From NCBI RefSeq assembly GCF_004785685.1, contig NZ_SRPF01000002.1:1008391-1072390 (forward strand): a stretch of DNA of 64,000 nt, given 5' to 3'. Below are positions 26,096 to 35,074 of the stretch, in pieces. Under the pieces are notes generated by a model. That model was given only the letters and a program-made list of their open reading frames with translations, searched no databases and was not told where the DNA came from. A program made the position numbers and the translations under genes. This stretch comes from Marinobacter confluentis (GTDB taxonomy: Bacteria > Pseudomonadota > Gammaproteobacteria > Pseudomonadales > Oleiphilaceae). Positions within the stretch are counted from its first letter, which is position 1; each line of letters starts with the position of its first letter.

Positions 26096-28042
26096 TCAGG
26101 TCCGGCACAGAACGATGAGGCGGTCTTCGTTATCCAGGTCCAGATACTCGTCGCGGGGCGGATTGAGGCTGACATGACGACCCCGTTCATTAGCCTGACT
26201 GCGCCAGACGCCCAGCGCCACCTCACCCTGCTCCGCCATTACTTTTTCCAGAACCTGAAAATCCGCGCTGGCCGGCAAGGGGTAATCCTGAGGGTCGCGA
26301 AACTGGATCTCGGCGCCACCCACGGTAAACAGCTCATCCAGCACCACCCGCAGCTCCCGACGCAAGGCCACCTGGGCCAGTACGTGGCTGACAATCATCG
26401 GGCTGATCATCATTTCGCTCTGATGGCCGGTCAACAGGTCACGGTTGTCCGGGTCGCTGAGTTCCATCAGTAACTGTGGGCGTTTACCACCTTCGCTGAG
26501 CAGGTCTTCCAGTTGCAGATAACCCACCATGGCCCGGGCATCCGCTTCCTCGCCTGAAGCCAGCCGGTCGCTGCTGAGCAGCAGAATGGCGTCGTAATTC
26601 AACGGGCCAACCCGGCGCAACTCGCCTTCCACCATGTAATCAGCCTCCACATGGCGGCAGACCACCCGGCCCGGCTCGGTCAGGTATCGGTTAATCTCCT
26701 GTTCACGCTCCGGGGCGGGCACCACCGAAACCACATCGACTTCAAATCGCTTCTGGCTATAGCTGGAGAATTCATCGATCAGGCTGGGCACCCGACGGTT
26801 CCAGCCCAGTACCAGCACCCGGTGAACGCGGTCCGAGGCTGCCACGGAGTGACTGGCCGATTCTGCGCGGCGAATCACAGGCAATGCTGGCACCTTTAGG
26901 TCAGGTTCGGTTTCAGCGTAGTCACGGGCCAGCATCACCACCCGGTCGGAAAGCTCAATCCGGGTGTCCGATGAGGCCGGCATCTGCACGTTCCAGCCCT
27001 TGCCAGCCTGTTTGAGAATGCCAAGCACAATGACCTTCGGGCGCTGCGAAGCCAATTCGCCCAGGGTCAGCCCCGCCAGGGAATCACCACCACGGATATA
27101 AAGCTCACAACCTTCACCGGCGGTCAGCAACTCGTTAAAAATCTCCGAAAGCCCCGGATGCAGGATGTTCTGTACCATCAGCCGGCTGATGGTGGCATCA
27201 CCGGCAACCACCTCTATATCACCGGGATAAGCTCTCTCGATCACCGGGTGCTTGCGAACATCCTGAACCTCAGCCACTACAAAAGGCAGTGGCGCGTTGC
27301 GCTGGCGTGCCTGGGCAGCAATCGACAGCAGTGCCTTTACGGTTTCCACATCCGACGTCACCAGGCTGCCAGCCTCATGAGCCGCACTGGGCACGATCAC
27401 TGCCGAGGCATCCAGGCAGGCGACCCGCTGTAGTGAATCCGGCTGAATCGCGGCACCCGCTCGCAGAATGATCTGGCGAGCCTTGCGGCCGATGCCCGGC
27501 TCGCTTCGCAGCTCATGGACCTGGGCCGCAGACGCGGTCTCTGAGAGGACTACCAGCCGCAACCGGCTGGTGTCGTGTTTTTCCAGGAATCGCCGCATTC
27601 GGCCAGACGATCCGAGCAGCTCCACCAGCAGTGGCATGGTCTGGCTGGTCCATCCCAGCACAACAATATGGTTTCGCAGGGTAACCGGTGTCAGCCCGCG
27701 CTCCAGATCTGTCATCTTGGCAATCAACCAGCGGGTCAGGATGGCAACCAGGGTGCCCATGAACACCACGTAGCCGCTGACGGTCAGAATCGTTGACACG
27801 AAGCGCTTCCAGTTACCCACATCATCGCCCAGGTAACCGGGATCGGTCAGCCGCAGAAACGCCCACCAGATGGCATCGCCCACATCGCTGAACGAGTCCC
27901 CCAACGGAAGCACCAGCAGGCCACCGATCAGCGAGATCAGACCAATGAATACACCCACCACCAGAAGCTGGAAGCCAGCCCCTTTGACGAGCTGGCGCTC
28001 TACCAGAAATTTAACGCGATCAATGAGTCGGAATGGCAGCAT
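26096..28042 (-). CDS. CASTOR/POLLUX-like ion channel with RCK-type domains
   Basis: The 648-residue protein has hydrophobic N-terminal helices and a pore-like segment (WAFLRLTDPGYLGDD) followed by two Rossmann RCK-like modules (LRNHIVVLGWTSQTMPLLVELL, and RVLVLGWNRRVPSLIDEF). This is the layout of bacterial relatives of the plant nuclear channels CASTOR and POLLUX. It probably conducts monovalent cations or Ca2+ across the inner membrane under ligand control. The start overlaps the end of the upstream SulP gene by 23 bases, so the two are co-translated. Confidence 0.85.
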   Translation of the reverse strand: MLPFRLIDRVKFLVERQLVKGAGFQLLVVGVFIGLISLIGGLLVLPLGDSFSDVGDAIWWAFLRLTDPGYLGDDVGNWKRFVSTILTVSGYVVFMGTLVAILTRWLIAKMTDLERGLTPVTLRNHIVVLGWTSQTMPLLVELLGSSGRMRRFLEKHDTSRLRLVVLSETASAAQVHELRSEPGIGRKARQIILRAGAAIQPDSLQRVACLDASAVIVPSAAHEAGSLVTSDVETVKALLSIAAQARQRNAPLPFVVAEVQDVRKHPVIERAYPGDIEVVAGDATISRLMVQNILHPGLSEIFNELLTAGEGCELYIRGGDSLAGLTLGELASQRPKVIVLGILKQAGKGWNVQMPASSDTRIELSDRVVMLARDYAETEPDLKVPALPVIRRAESASHSVAASDRVHRVLVLGWNRRVPSLIDEFSSYSQKRFEVDVVSVVPAPEREQEINRYLTEPGRVVCRHVEADYMVEGELRRVGPLNYDAILLLSSDRLASGEEADARAMVGYLQLEDLLSEGGKRPQLLMELSDPDNRDLLTGHQSEMMISPMIVSHVLAQVALRRELRVVLDELFTVGGAEIQFRDPQDYPLPASADFQVLEKVMAEQGEVALGVWRSQANERGRHVSLNPPRDEYLDLDNEDRLIVLCRT

Positions 28043-29768
28043 GTTCGTCCTTCAATTCTTCGTTAATGGCTTCTTCCAGCGTCGGGTGAAAACTGACTAC
28101 GCCCTTTTCCGGCCTGACCCCGGCCCGGGCCAGGGTGCGCAGGGGCTGAAACTGTAGATCCGCGATAACGACCCGGGTGCCATCGCGGCGGCAGGTGTCA
28201 ATCAGCCTGGTCAGCGCGGATAGCCCTCCGGCATCCAGAATGGTGACACCATCCATGTTGAGAACCAGCCCCCGGGCGCTGGCCGAGAGTTGCGCCAGGT
28301 CCCCGAAAACACGGTCAGCAGCGGCAAAAAACAGGGGCCCGTTGATCTTGAACACCTGCCAGCCCGGCGGAAGCGTGGTCTGCGCCAGGCGCTTGCTGTC
28401 AGTAATGTCGGTTACCCGGGTCATCTGGGCCATTTCCCGCATGAACAGCACCGCTGCCAGAAGGATGCCGGTGGTAATCGCAATCACCATATCCAGCACG
28501 ACGGTAAGCGAGAAACAGGTGATGAACACCAGAATGTCACTGCGGGGCGCTTTTTTGATCAGGTGAACGGATTTCGGGGCCTCACTCATGTTCCAGGCCA
28601 CCATCATAAGCAACGCGGCCATGGCGGCCATAGGCAGATAAGCCAATAACGGCGCCAGTGATACCAGGGCAAGCAGAACGACCAGTGCATGCACCATAGC
28701 CGCAACCGGGGACTCGGCCCCGGCACGGTAATTCGCCGCTGAACGAGCAATGGCCGCGGTCGCGGTAATGCCACCGAAAAAGGGTGTGATCACGTTGCCA
28801 ATACCCTGCCCCAGAAGCTCGCTGTTGGCACTATGGCGCTTGCCGGTCATGCCATCCAGCACAACCGCACAAAGCAGAGATTCAATAGCGCCCAGCATGG
28901 CAATAGCAAAGGCCGCGGGTAACAGCTCCACCACCATATCCCAGCTTATGCCGAGCGGCTTACCACTGGCATCCGGGCGCTCCCAGGGCCAGGCAAACTC
29001 TGGCAGAAAAGGCGGAATGCCGGCGCCGGTGGTGCCGTCCGCCAGCAGGTAACTGAACCGCGAACCGATGGTGTCAATGGACGCGCCACTGGCATTCAGT
29101 ACAACGGCCAGCAGGCTGCCAATGATCACCGCCGGCAAATGGGGCGGCACCGGTGTTTTCAGGCGGGGCCACAGCAGCATTACCGCCAGGGTGGCGGCTG
29201 CCACCAGCGTGGTCAGACCATCCAGGCCCGGCAGCGCCTGCCAGACCGCCGCCAGTTTATCCCAGTAGTACTCGGGCATCTGCTCGATATCAAGCCCGAA
29301 AAAATCGCGAAGCTGCAGCGTTGCTATCACCACCGCAATACCGCCGGTGAAGCCCAGAGTGACCGCTTCGGGGATGTATTCAATGAAGCGCCCCAGGCGC
29401 ATGAATGCCATCAACAGCAACAACAGGCCGGACATCAGGGATGCCAGCAGCAGGCCACCCAGGCCGTAGGTCTGGGCAATGGGATAGAGGATGACGACAA
29501 AGGCGGCCGTCGGGCCGGAAATACTGAAACGGCTACCGCCGGTCAGAGCGATGATAAAGCCGGCAATGAATGCGGTATAAAGGCCGTACTGGGGTGGAAC
29601 ACCACTGGCAATCGCCAACGCCATGGCCAACGGTATGGCGATGATACCCACTGTGATGCCGGCCAGGAGGTCGCGGCCGAATCGTCTGGAGCTGTAGCGC
29701 TCATCAAAACAGGCTTCACGCAGGGCATGAGCCAGCCGAAGCGAGAAAAGATGGGCACGATGCGACAT
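28020..29768 (-). CDS. SulP-family anion transporter with C-terminal STAS domain
   Basis: The 582-residue inner-membrane protein has about 12 helices with the SulP signatures DLLAGITVGIIAIPLAMALAI, GLYTAFIAGFIIALTGGSRF and SISGPTAAFVVIL, and a C-terminal STAS domain (FKINGPLFFAAADRVF, LVLNMDGVTILDAGGLSAL). SulP members carry sulfate, bicarbonate or dicarboxylates; the substrate cannot be told here. It lies upstream of and overlaps a CASTOR-like channel, a pairing that suggests linked ion control. The 74-base gap to the divergent ChaN-like gene holds both promoters. Confidence 0.92.
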   Translation of the reverse strand: MSHRAHLFSLRLAHALREACFDERYSSRRFGRDLLAGITVGIIAIPLAMALAIASGVPPQYGLYTAFIAGFIIALTGGSRFSISGPTAAFVVILYPIAQTYGLGGLLLASLMSGLLLLLMAFMRLGRFIEYIPEAVTLGFTGGIAVVIATLQLRDFFGLDIEQMPEYYWDKLAAVWQALPGLDGLTTLVAAATLAVMLLWPRLKTPVPPHLPAVIIGSLLAVVLNASGASIDTIGSRFSYLLADGTTGAGIPPFLPEFAWPWERPDASGKPLGISWDMVVELLPAAFAIAMLGAIESLLCAVVLDGMTGKRHSANSELLGQGIGNVITPFFGGITATAAIARSAANYRAGAESPVAAMVHALVVLLALVSLAPLLAYLPMAAMAALLMMVAWNMSEAPKSVHLIKKAPRSDILVFITCFSLTVVLDMVIAITTGILLAAVLFMREMAQMTRVTDITDSKRLAQTTLPPGWQVFKINGPLFFAAADRVFGDLAQLSASARGLVLNMDGVTILDAGGLSALTRLIDTCRRDGTRVVIADLQFQPLRTLARAGVRPEKGVVSFHPTLEEAINEELKDEHAAIPTH

Positions 29769-29842
29769 TAAAAGTCCCTAAAAACAGGCCAGAACAACAA
29801 AAGGCTGACAGCCAACCGGATTTCATGGTCGTATAAGCAACT

Positions 29843-30901
29843 ATGACCAACTTTCAGTATGCCCGACACATGAATCACAGGTTTCCTGCTCTCCTGCGCC
29901 TTCCCGCATTGCTTGCCAGCCTGATGTTTGCCGGCTGCGCGGCGGTCACCGGCAGCCAGCCGGGCAATGGGTCCGGCGTATTGGCACCGCAATCCCAATA
30001 TGATTCTATCATTACCGATAACCAGGGCAGCCCTCTATCCATCAACCAGCTGGCAGAAAAACTCGCGCCTGCGGATGTAGTAGTGATTGGCGAATACCAC
30101 GGCCATCACGGCGCCCACCTGCTGCAGGCGCTGTTGCAATCAGCCCTGTATCAGCAGCGCCCCCGGCAAGTGCTGAGTATGGAGCAGTTCACCCTCGATA
30201 ATCAGTCCGAACTGGACCGGTATCTGGCCGGCAAGACCGGTGAAGAAGAGCTGATTGCCGATGCCGACGCATGGTCAAACTACAAGGCTTCCTACCGGCC
30301 GCTGGTGGAGTTCTCAAAGCGCCGGGGCATTCCGGTCATTGCTGCCAATGCACCAGCGGATATTGTCCGGTGTGTGGGTCGCAACGGTGTCTACTATCTC
30401 GATCAACTCGATGCCCGGCGGCGCATACAGCTGCCGGATGAGCCCTTTCTAGACACGCCAGCTTATCGCAAGAAATTTTTTGCAGCGCTCGGTGGCGCTC
30501 ATGGCTCAGACCAGGACAGCGCAAAGCCCGGAAAACGGCTTGAAAACAGCTATCTGGCCCAGCTTCTACGGGATAATACCATGGCGGACCGTGTCGTCGG
30601 GGCCCTGGCAGAGAACCCTGGCCATCAGGTGGTTCACCTGACCGGCACCTTTCACTCCGAAGACCGTCTGGGCATGGTGGCTGCCCTGGAAAAGCAGCGT
30701 GCGGACCTGAAGGTCGCGGTTGTCAGCCCGGTATTCTGGCAGGCGGGCGATGATCTGGACAGCCTGGTGGAAGCCCACAAGGGTAAGGGCGACTATCTCT
30801 ATTTCCTGCAGCCTTTGCCAACTCAGTATAAAAGCAGTGAACGCCAGCGCGATGCAATGATGGCGCAGTTCCGCGAGGCCGGCGAATATTCCTGTGACTG
30901 A
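29843..30901 (+). CDS. ChaN-family lipoprotein (heme-binding-type)
   Basis: The 352-residue protein has a lipoprotein signal (LLASLMFAGCAA) and a ChaN-like domain with VVVIGEYHGHHGAHLLQALL, SMEQFTLDNQSELDRYLAG, SYRPLVEFSKRRGIPVIAANAP and HLTGTFHSEDRLGM. ChaN of Campylobacter binds two heme groups between two subunits and is thought to help iron uptake. Whether this one binds heme is inference. An in-frame ATG at 29870 gives a shorter signal peptide and may be the true start. Confidence 0.85.
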   Translation: MTNFQYARHMNHRFPALLRLPALLASLMFAGCAAVTGSQPGNGSGVLAPQSQYDSIITDNQGSPLSINQLAEKLAPADVVVIGEYHGHHGAHLLQALLQSALYQQRPRQVLSMEQFTLDNQSELDRYLAGKTGEEELIADADAWSNYKASYRPLVEFSKRRGIPVIAANAPADIVRCVGRNGVYYLDQLDARRRIQLPDEPFLDTPAYRKKFFAALGGAHGSDQDSAKPGKRLENSYLAQLLRDNTMADRVVGALAENPGHQVVHLTGTFHSEDRLGMVAALEKQRADLKVAVVSPVFWQAGDDLDSLVEAHKGKGDYLYFLQPLPTQYKSSERQRDAMMAQFREAGEYSCD

Positions 30902-30923
30902 ACCAGACAGCTGAGCGTTGGAA

Positions 30924-31997
30924 TTACTGGGTCTGTACCATCTCGTCTGTAACCTGATATTCCCCGTTCAGCCAACGCACGATCTCACGGGCGGCCGGGT
31001 GATCGAAGCCTTCGTAGGTCGCCTTCAGCGCCTGTTTGCGCTCGCCGGTCATCCGCTGCAGCCCGGTGTCCTGAAGCAGTAGCAGATCCGCACCGACCTG
31101 TTCCGCCAGCGCATCACCCAGCACCTCATAGGCGGCATTCCCAAACGCCCGGCCATACTCATAACTCGCACCCTGCTCATAGGCCGTCGCCAGCGTGATC
31201 GCCGGAATGCCGGTCAGCGTGGGCTGCAAAGCGGGATTGATCGCGTGGCCCGACAGTTTTTCGGCATTGGCAGCGGGTCGGCCGGTGAAGCCTCTCAGAT
31301 GCAGGTGTCGAGACATCCGGTCGCCGTCATTCACCGGGTAGTTGTCCCAAAGCAGCGGCTTACGTTGCAACAGCTGCCCCACTCTTTCCAGGTGCCCTGG
31401 CGACACTTCCCGGGCGCAGACTTCCTCGCCAGTCCAGAACACCCGGATATCCGGATGCAGATGTTCCCCCAAATCTGCCAGATAGCTCTCTGGCCGGGGC
31501 CCGAACACCCGGTCAAGAACCGGATCGTCAGAATAATAGGTAGGGCAGATGGTAAGCCGGCTGGCCCCGGTCCGGGCGCGGATCCATTCCATGATTTCCA
31601 CCTGTCTCGCGGCCAGGTCAGGGAGATCGCTGTGCATGTCATCGAACAGAATAGCCAGCTCCTGAACGCCAACCTCATCCAGAAACGTCAGCTTTGCCGA
31701 CAGCGCCGAGCGGGCCCGTTCGTCGAAATTATTGAATACCTCAAACGGACTCAACCCGACCCCGAAGCGAACACCCTTTTCACCGCAGAACGTTGCAAAA
31801 TCCGCCAGTTCTGCCGCCAGCTCGGGCGGGTGCGGCTGATCCCAGCGACGGCGCAGATAGGCATCGGCCTTGGGCGCATACAGATAGAACCGGTAACCGT
31901 GGGGCGCCAGCTGTGCAACCAGCTGCTTACGCTCGTCCCAGCGCCAGAGCGGCCCGTAGAAGCCCTCGATAATGCCAAGTTCAATCGCTGATGCCAT
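30924..31997 (-). CDS. GH84-like beta-N-acetylglucosaminidase (O-GlcNAcase type)
   Basis: The roughly 357-residue protein shows the glycoside hydrolase 84 core. The first strand is GIIEGFYGPLWRWDERKQL, then YLYAPKADAYLRRRWD and the paired catalytic aspartates in LAILFDDMHSDL, followed by WTGEEVCAREVS and WDNYPVNDGDRM. Members remove N-acetylglucosamine from proteins or glycans by substrate-assisted catalysis. There is no signal peptide, so it should be cytosolic, which is unusual for a glycan-degrading enzyme. The start at 31997 is preferred because a GGGAAAAGG-type site precedes it. Confidence 0.85.
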   Translation of the reverse strand: MASAIELGIIEGFYGPLWRWDERKQLVAQLAPHGYRFYLYAPKADAYLRRRWDQPHPPELAAELADFATFCGEKGVRFGVGLSPFEVFNNFDERARSALSAKLTFLDEVGVQELAILFDDMHSDLPDLAARQVEIMEWIRARTGASRLTICPTYYSDDPVLDRVFGPRPESYLADLGEHLHPDIRVFWTGEEVCAREVSPGHLERVGQLLQRKPLLWDNYPVNDGDRMSRHLHLRGFTGRPAANAEKLSGHAINPALQPTLTGIPAITLATAYEQGASYEYGRAFGNAAYEVLGDALAEQVGADLLLLQDTGLQRMTGERKQALKATYEGFDHPAAREIVRWLNGEYQVTDEMVQTQ

Positions 31998-32101
31998 GAC
32001 TGCCTTTTCCCACTGTCGGGTAGAACATAAATATCGTTTCAGACTAGCTGATATTGATCGCCAATCACCAGTAACCACTGGCCAGATTATCCCCGAAAGG
32101 T

Positions 32102-32121
32102 TACTGTATATATAAACAGTA
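32102..32121 (+). promoter_or_regulatory. LexA (SOS) box
   Basis: The site has a perfect CTGT-N8-ACAG core (CTGTATATATAAACAG at 32104-32119) and flanking TA on both sides. It differs from the E. coli 20-base consensus at one position. It lies 15 bases before the start codon of the radical-SAM gene, so LexA would block that promoter until DNA damage. It is within the shared region with the divergent GH84 gene and could also affect it. Confidence 0.88.
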
Positions 32122-32136
32122 TTCAGGTGAGCAGCC

Positions 32137-33198
32137 ATGAAAACACGCGGCACCGCAACCAACCCGCACAACCGGTTTCAACCGATCGTCACCGACCGGG
32201 ACACGGATGACGGATGGTATCAGGACCCTGCAGACGAGGTGTGCCCGGATTCAATCGCAACCCAGGTCACCGACGAGCAGGTAAAAAGCATCATCAGCCG
32301 CAATCAATCGCCGGACGTGCCCTTTGATCAGTCAATCAACCCTTACCGTGGCTGCGAGCATGCCTGCGTATACTGCTTTGCCCGGCCCACTCACGCCTAT
32401 TGGGACATGTCCCCCGGGCTGGATTTTGAAACCCGGCTGATCGCCAAACCCAACGCCGCGCAAAAACTCCGGGAAACGCTGGACAAGCCTGGCTACCAGC
32501 CAAAGCCCATAGCCCTGGGCGTCAACACTGATGCCTATCAGCCGATTGAAAAGCAGCGCCGGATCACCCGGGAGGTTCTGGAAGTACTGGCTGAATACCA
32601 GCACCCGGTATCGATCATTACCAAAGGTGCGCTGATTCTGCGCGATCTCGACCTGCTTTCGGATATGGCCAGTCAGGGTCTATGCTCGGTGCGGGTCAGC
32701 CTGACGACCCTGGACAACACCCTCAAAGCAAAAATGGAGCCCCGGACGGCGGCGCCCGTAACTCGCCTGAAAATCATCCGTGAGCTGTCTGCCGCGGGTG
32801 TACCAACCGGCATTGTTCTCGGCCCGGTGATTCCGTTTATCAACGACCATGAACTCGAGAAAATACTGGTGGCAGCGGCGGAAGCCGGCGCCAGCCGGGC
32901 CAGCTGGATCATGCTGCGACTGCCCCATGAACTGGACGAACTGTTCCGAGACTGGCTTCAGCGTCACTTTCCGGACAGGGCTGAGCGGGTCATGGGCCGC
33001 ATTCAGGATTTGCGTGGCGGCAAAAGTTACGATTCCACGTTCGGGCGCCGCATGACCGGAACAGGCCCCTATTCCGATCTGATTCGCCAGCGATTTTCAA
33101 AAAAGGCAAACAGCCTGAGTCTGGCACTCCACGAAGCCGAACCGTTGCGCACTGACCGGTTCCGTCGCCCTGGCGGCCAGCAGATTGCACTGTTTTGA
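32137..33198 (+). CDS. PA0069-family radical SAM protein (spore photoproduct lyase-like)
   Basis: The 353-residue protein carries the radical-SAM cluster CxxxCxYC as CEHACVYCFARPTHAYWDM. It also contains VSIITKGALILRDLDLL and GIVLGPVIPFIND, typical of the PA0069 group related to spore photoproduct lyase. Members are suspected to act in DNA repair, and in Pseudomonas PA0069 has been reported to belong to the LexA regulon. The near-consensus SOS box just upstream agrees with that. The precise lesion it repairs is not known. Confidence 0.9.
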   Translation: MKTRGTATNPHNRFQPIVTDRDTDDGWYQDPADEVCPDSIATQVTDEQVKSIISRNQSPDVPFDQSINPYRGCEHACVYCFARPTHAYWDMSPGLDFETRLIAKPNAAQKLRETLDKPGYQPKPIALGVNTDAYQPIEKQRRITREVLEVLAEYQHPVSIITKGALILRDLDLLSDMASQGLCSVRVSLTTLDNTLKAKMEPRTAAPVTRLKIIRELSAAGVPTGIVLGPVIPFINDHELEKILVAAAEAGASRASWIMLRLPHELDELFRDWLQRHFPDRAERVMGRIQDLRGGKSYDSTFGRRMTGTGPYSDLIRQRFSKKANSLSLALHEAEPLRTDRFRRPGGQQIALF

Positions 33199-33352
33199 GG
33201 CAGCTAAGACCTAGGTCGAACAAACACCGGTTTTTCGTTCCACTGGCTACCGGATATTGTTACCTTATCGTTGAGTAAGAAAACTAAATGGCCCAAGACG
33301 GCCAGAATACCCATAAGAAAATACAACAATGACAAAAGAGGTTAGCTGAACA

Positions 33353-34429
33353 ATGAGAATCCGTTCTGTTCTATCCGCAGCCGTGATGGCAATTGCAACC
33401 ACCTTTGCTTCGACACAGGCCCTGGCCCAGGAAACCTTCACTCTCCGCCTGGCGGAAACCTGGGGACCCAACTTTCCGATCTTCGGTGACACCACCAAGA
33501 ACTTCGCCGAGCGCGTTGAAAAAATGTCCGACGGACGCCTGAAAGTCCGCATCGACTCCGCCAACAAGCACAAGGCACCGTTGGGCGTTTTCGACATGGT
33601 CAAGGCCGGCCAGTACGACATGGGCCACTCCGCGTCCTACTACTGGAAAGGCAAGGTGCCCGAAACCCTGTTTTTCACCAGCATGCCGTTTGGCATGACC
33701 GCTGTTGAACAGTGGGCCTGGTTCTACCACGGCGGTGGCATGGAACTGATGCAGGAAGTCTACGAGCCCCACAACATGCTGTCTTTCCCCGGCGGTAACA
33801 CCGGCGTTCAGATGGGCGGCTGGTTCCGCAAGGAAATCAAGACTTTGGAAGACCTTCAAGGCCTGAAAATGCGTATCCCGGGCTTTCAGGGTGAGGTATT
33901 TGCGGAAGTGGGCGTTAACCCCACCAACATCGCCCCGGGCGAGCTTTACACCGCGCTTGAGCGTAACACCATTGATGCCGTTGAATGGGTAGGCCCGGCA
34001 CTGGACCTGCGTCTTGGTTTCCAGCAGATCGCTGACTACTACTACACCGGCTGGCACGAGCCTGCGACCGAACTGCAGTTCCTGGTCAACAAGAAAGTCT
34101 GGGAAAAGCTGCCGGCTGACCTGCAGGAAATCATGCGCATAGCCATGCGTACAGCGTCCTACGACATGCTGATTCACTCCCAGCACGCCAACGCTGAAGC
34201 CTGGGCCACCATCAAGGAAAAGCACCCGAACGTGCAGATCAAGCAGTTCCCCAAGGAAATTTTCCAGGCCATGTATGACGCCAACGAGAAGCTTCTGGCG
34301 GAAGCGGCCGAAGGCAACGAGCAGGCGGCACGCATTATTGAATCCCAGGAAAATTACCTGAACCAGAGCCGTGCCTACACGGATATCTCAACCCGGGCCT
34401 ATCTCAACACGATGACTGAAGTCGAGTAA
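33353..34429 (+). CDS. dctP: TRAP transporter, periplasmic solute-binding protein (DctP family)
   Basis: The 358-residue secreted protein has a signal peptide ending near STQALAQE and the DctP fold. Conserved elements are LKMRIPGFQGEVFAEVGVNP (with the carboxylate-binding arginine) and ALERNTIDAVEWVGPALD. The WVGP and GWHEPATELQFLVNKK segments recall TakP-type proteins that bind 2-oxoacids or lactate with a metal ion, so a small organic acid is the likely ligand. It heads the operon with the two membrane subunits. Confidence 0.93.
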   Translation: MRIRSVLSAAVMAIATTFASTQALAQETFTLRLAETWGPNFPIFGDTTKNFAERVEKMSDGRLKVRIDSANKHKAPLGVFDMVKAGQYDMGHSASYYWKGKVPETLFFTSMPFGMTAVEQWAWFYHGGGMELMQEVYEPHNMLSFPGGNTGVQMGGWFRKEIKTLEDLQGLKMRIPGFQGEVFAEVGVNPTNIAPGELYTALERNTIDAVEWVGPALDLRLGFQQIADYYYTGWHEPATELQFLVNKKVWEKLPADLQEIMRIAMRTASYDMLIHSQHANAEAWATIKEKHPNVQIKQFPKEIFQAMYDANEKLLAEAAEGNEQAARIIESQENYLNQSRAYTDISTRAYLNTMTEVE

Positions 34430-34445
34430 GCTAGCGGCAGTAACG

Positions 34446-34476
34446 AACCGGGACCACCTCAGGGGGCCCCGGTTTT
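34446..34476 (+). terminator. Attenuator-like hairpin between dctP and dctQ
   Basis: The imperfect stem ACCGGGACC / GGGCCCCGGT is followed by five thymines, 17 bases after the dctP stop. Partial termination here would give more binding protein than permease, which is common in TRAP operons. Confidence 0.7.
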
Positions 34477-34528
34477 TATCGTTTATAGTAACCGGAAAAT
34501 CGCCAGGCACTCTGGCGGAGGATGATCG

Positions 34529-35074
34529 ATGCGTTGGATTATCAAGCTGGATAACGGCCTGGCCTGGCTGTCCACTTTTTGTGGTTGGGTCGCCTGTGCC
34601 GCGATGATACTGATGGCGGGGAACGTCTTCTACGACGTTTTTACCCGCTACGTCCTGAACGACGTGTCCATCGGTATGCAGGAAATGGAGTGGCACCTGT
34701 ATTCGGTGGTCTTCCTGCTTGGTATCCCCTACGCCCTGCGCACAGACGGACACGTACGCGTTGATGTGCTCTATGCCCGCTGGAGTGACAAAACCAAGGC
34801 ATGGATCAACCTCATTGGCGCCATTATTTTCATTATTCCCTTCTCCTATCTGATCTGGAAATACGGATACGCCTTTGCCGTAGAGTCCTTCAGCATGGGC
34901 GAAGGCAGCGCTGACCCGGGCGGCCTTCCCCACCGCTGGATCATCAAGAGCGTTATCCCGATTTCCGCCGTGTTTACCGGCATAGCCGGCCTGAACATGG
35001 CCACACAGGCCCTCCGGGTCATGTCCGGGGAGAAAACCTACGAAGCGAAACACGGCGCGGAGGGTCTCGCATGA
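34529..35074 (+). CDS. dctQ: TRAP transporter, small membrane subunit
   Basis: The 181-residue protein has four transmembrane helices (LDNGLAWLSTFCGWVACAAM, MQEMEWHLYSVVFLLGIPYAL and two more), matching the DctQ subunit that supports the large permease. Its stop codon overlaps the dctM start by four bases, so the two are translated together. Confidence 0.93.
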   Translation: MRWIIKLDNGLAWLSTFCGWVACAAMILMAGNVFYDVFTRYVLNDVSIGMQEMEWHLYSVVFLLGIPYALRTDGHVRVDVLYARWSDKTKAWINLIGAIIFIIPFSYLIWKYGYAFAVESFSMGEGSADPGGLPHRWIIKSVIPISAVFTGIAGLNMATQALRVMSGEKTYEAKHGAEGLA

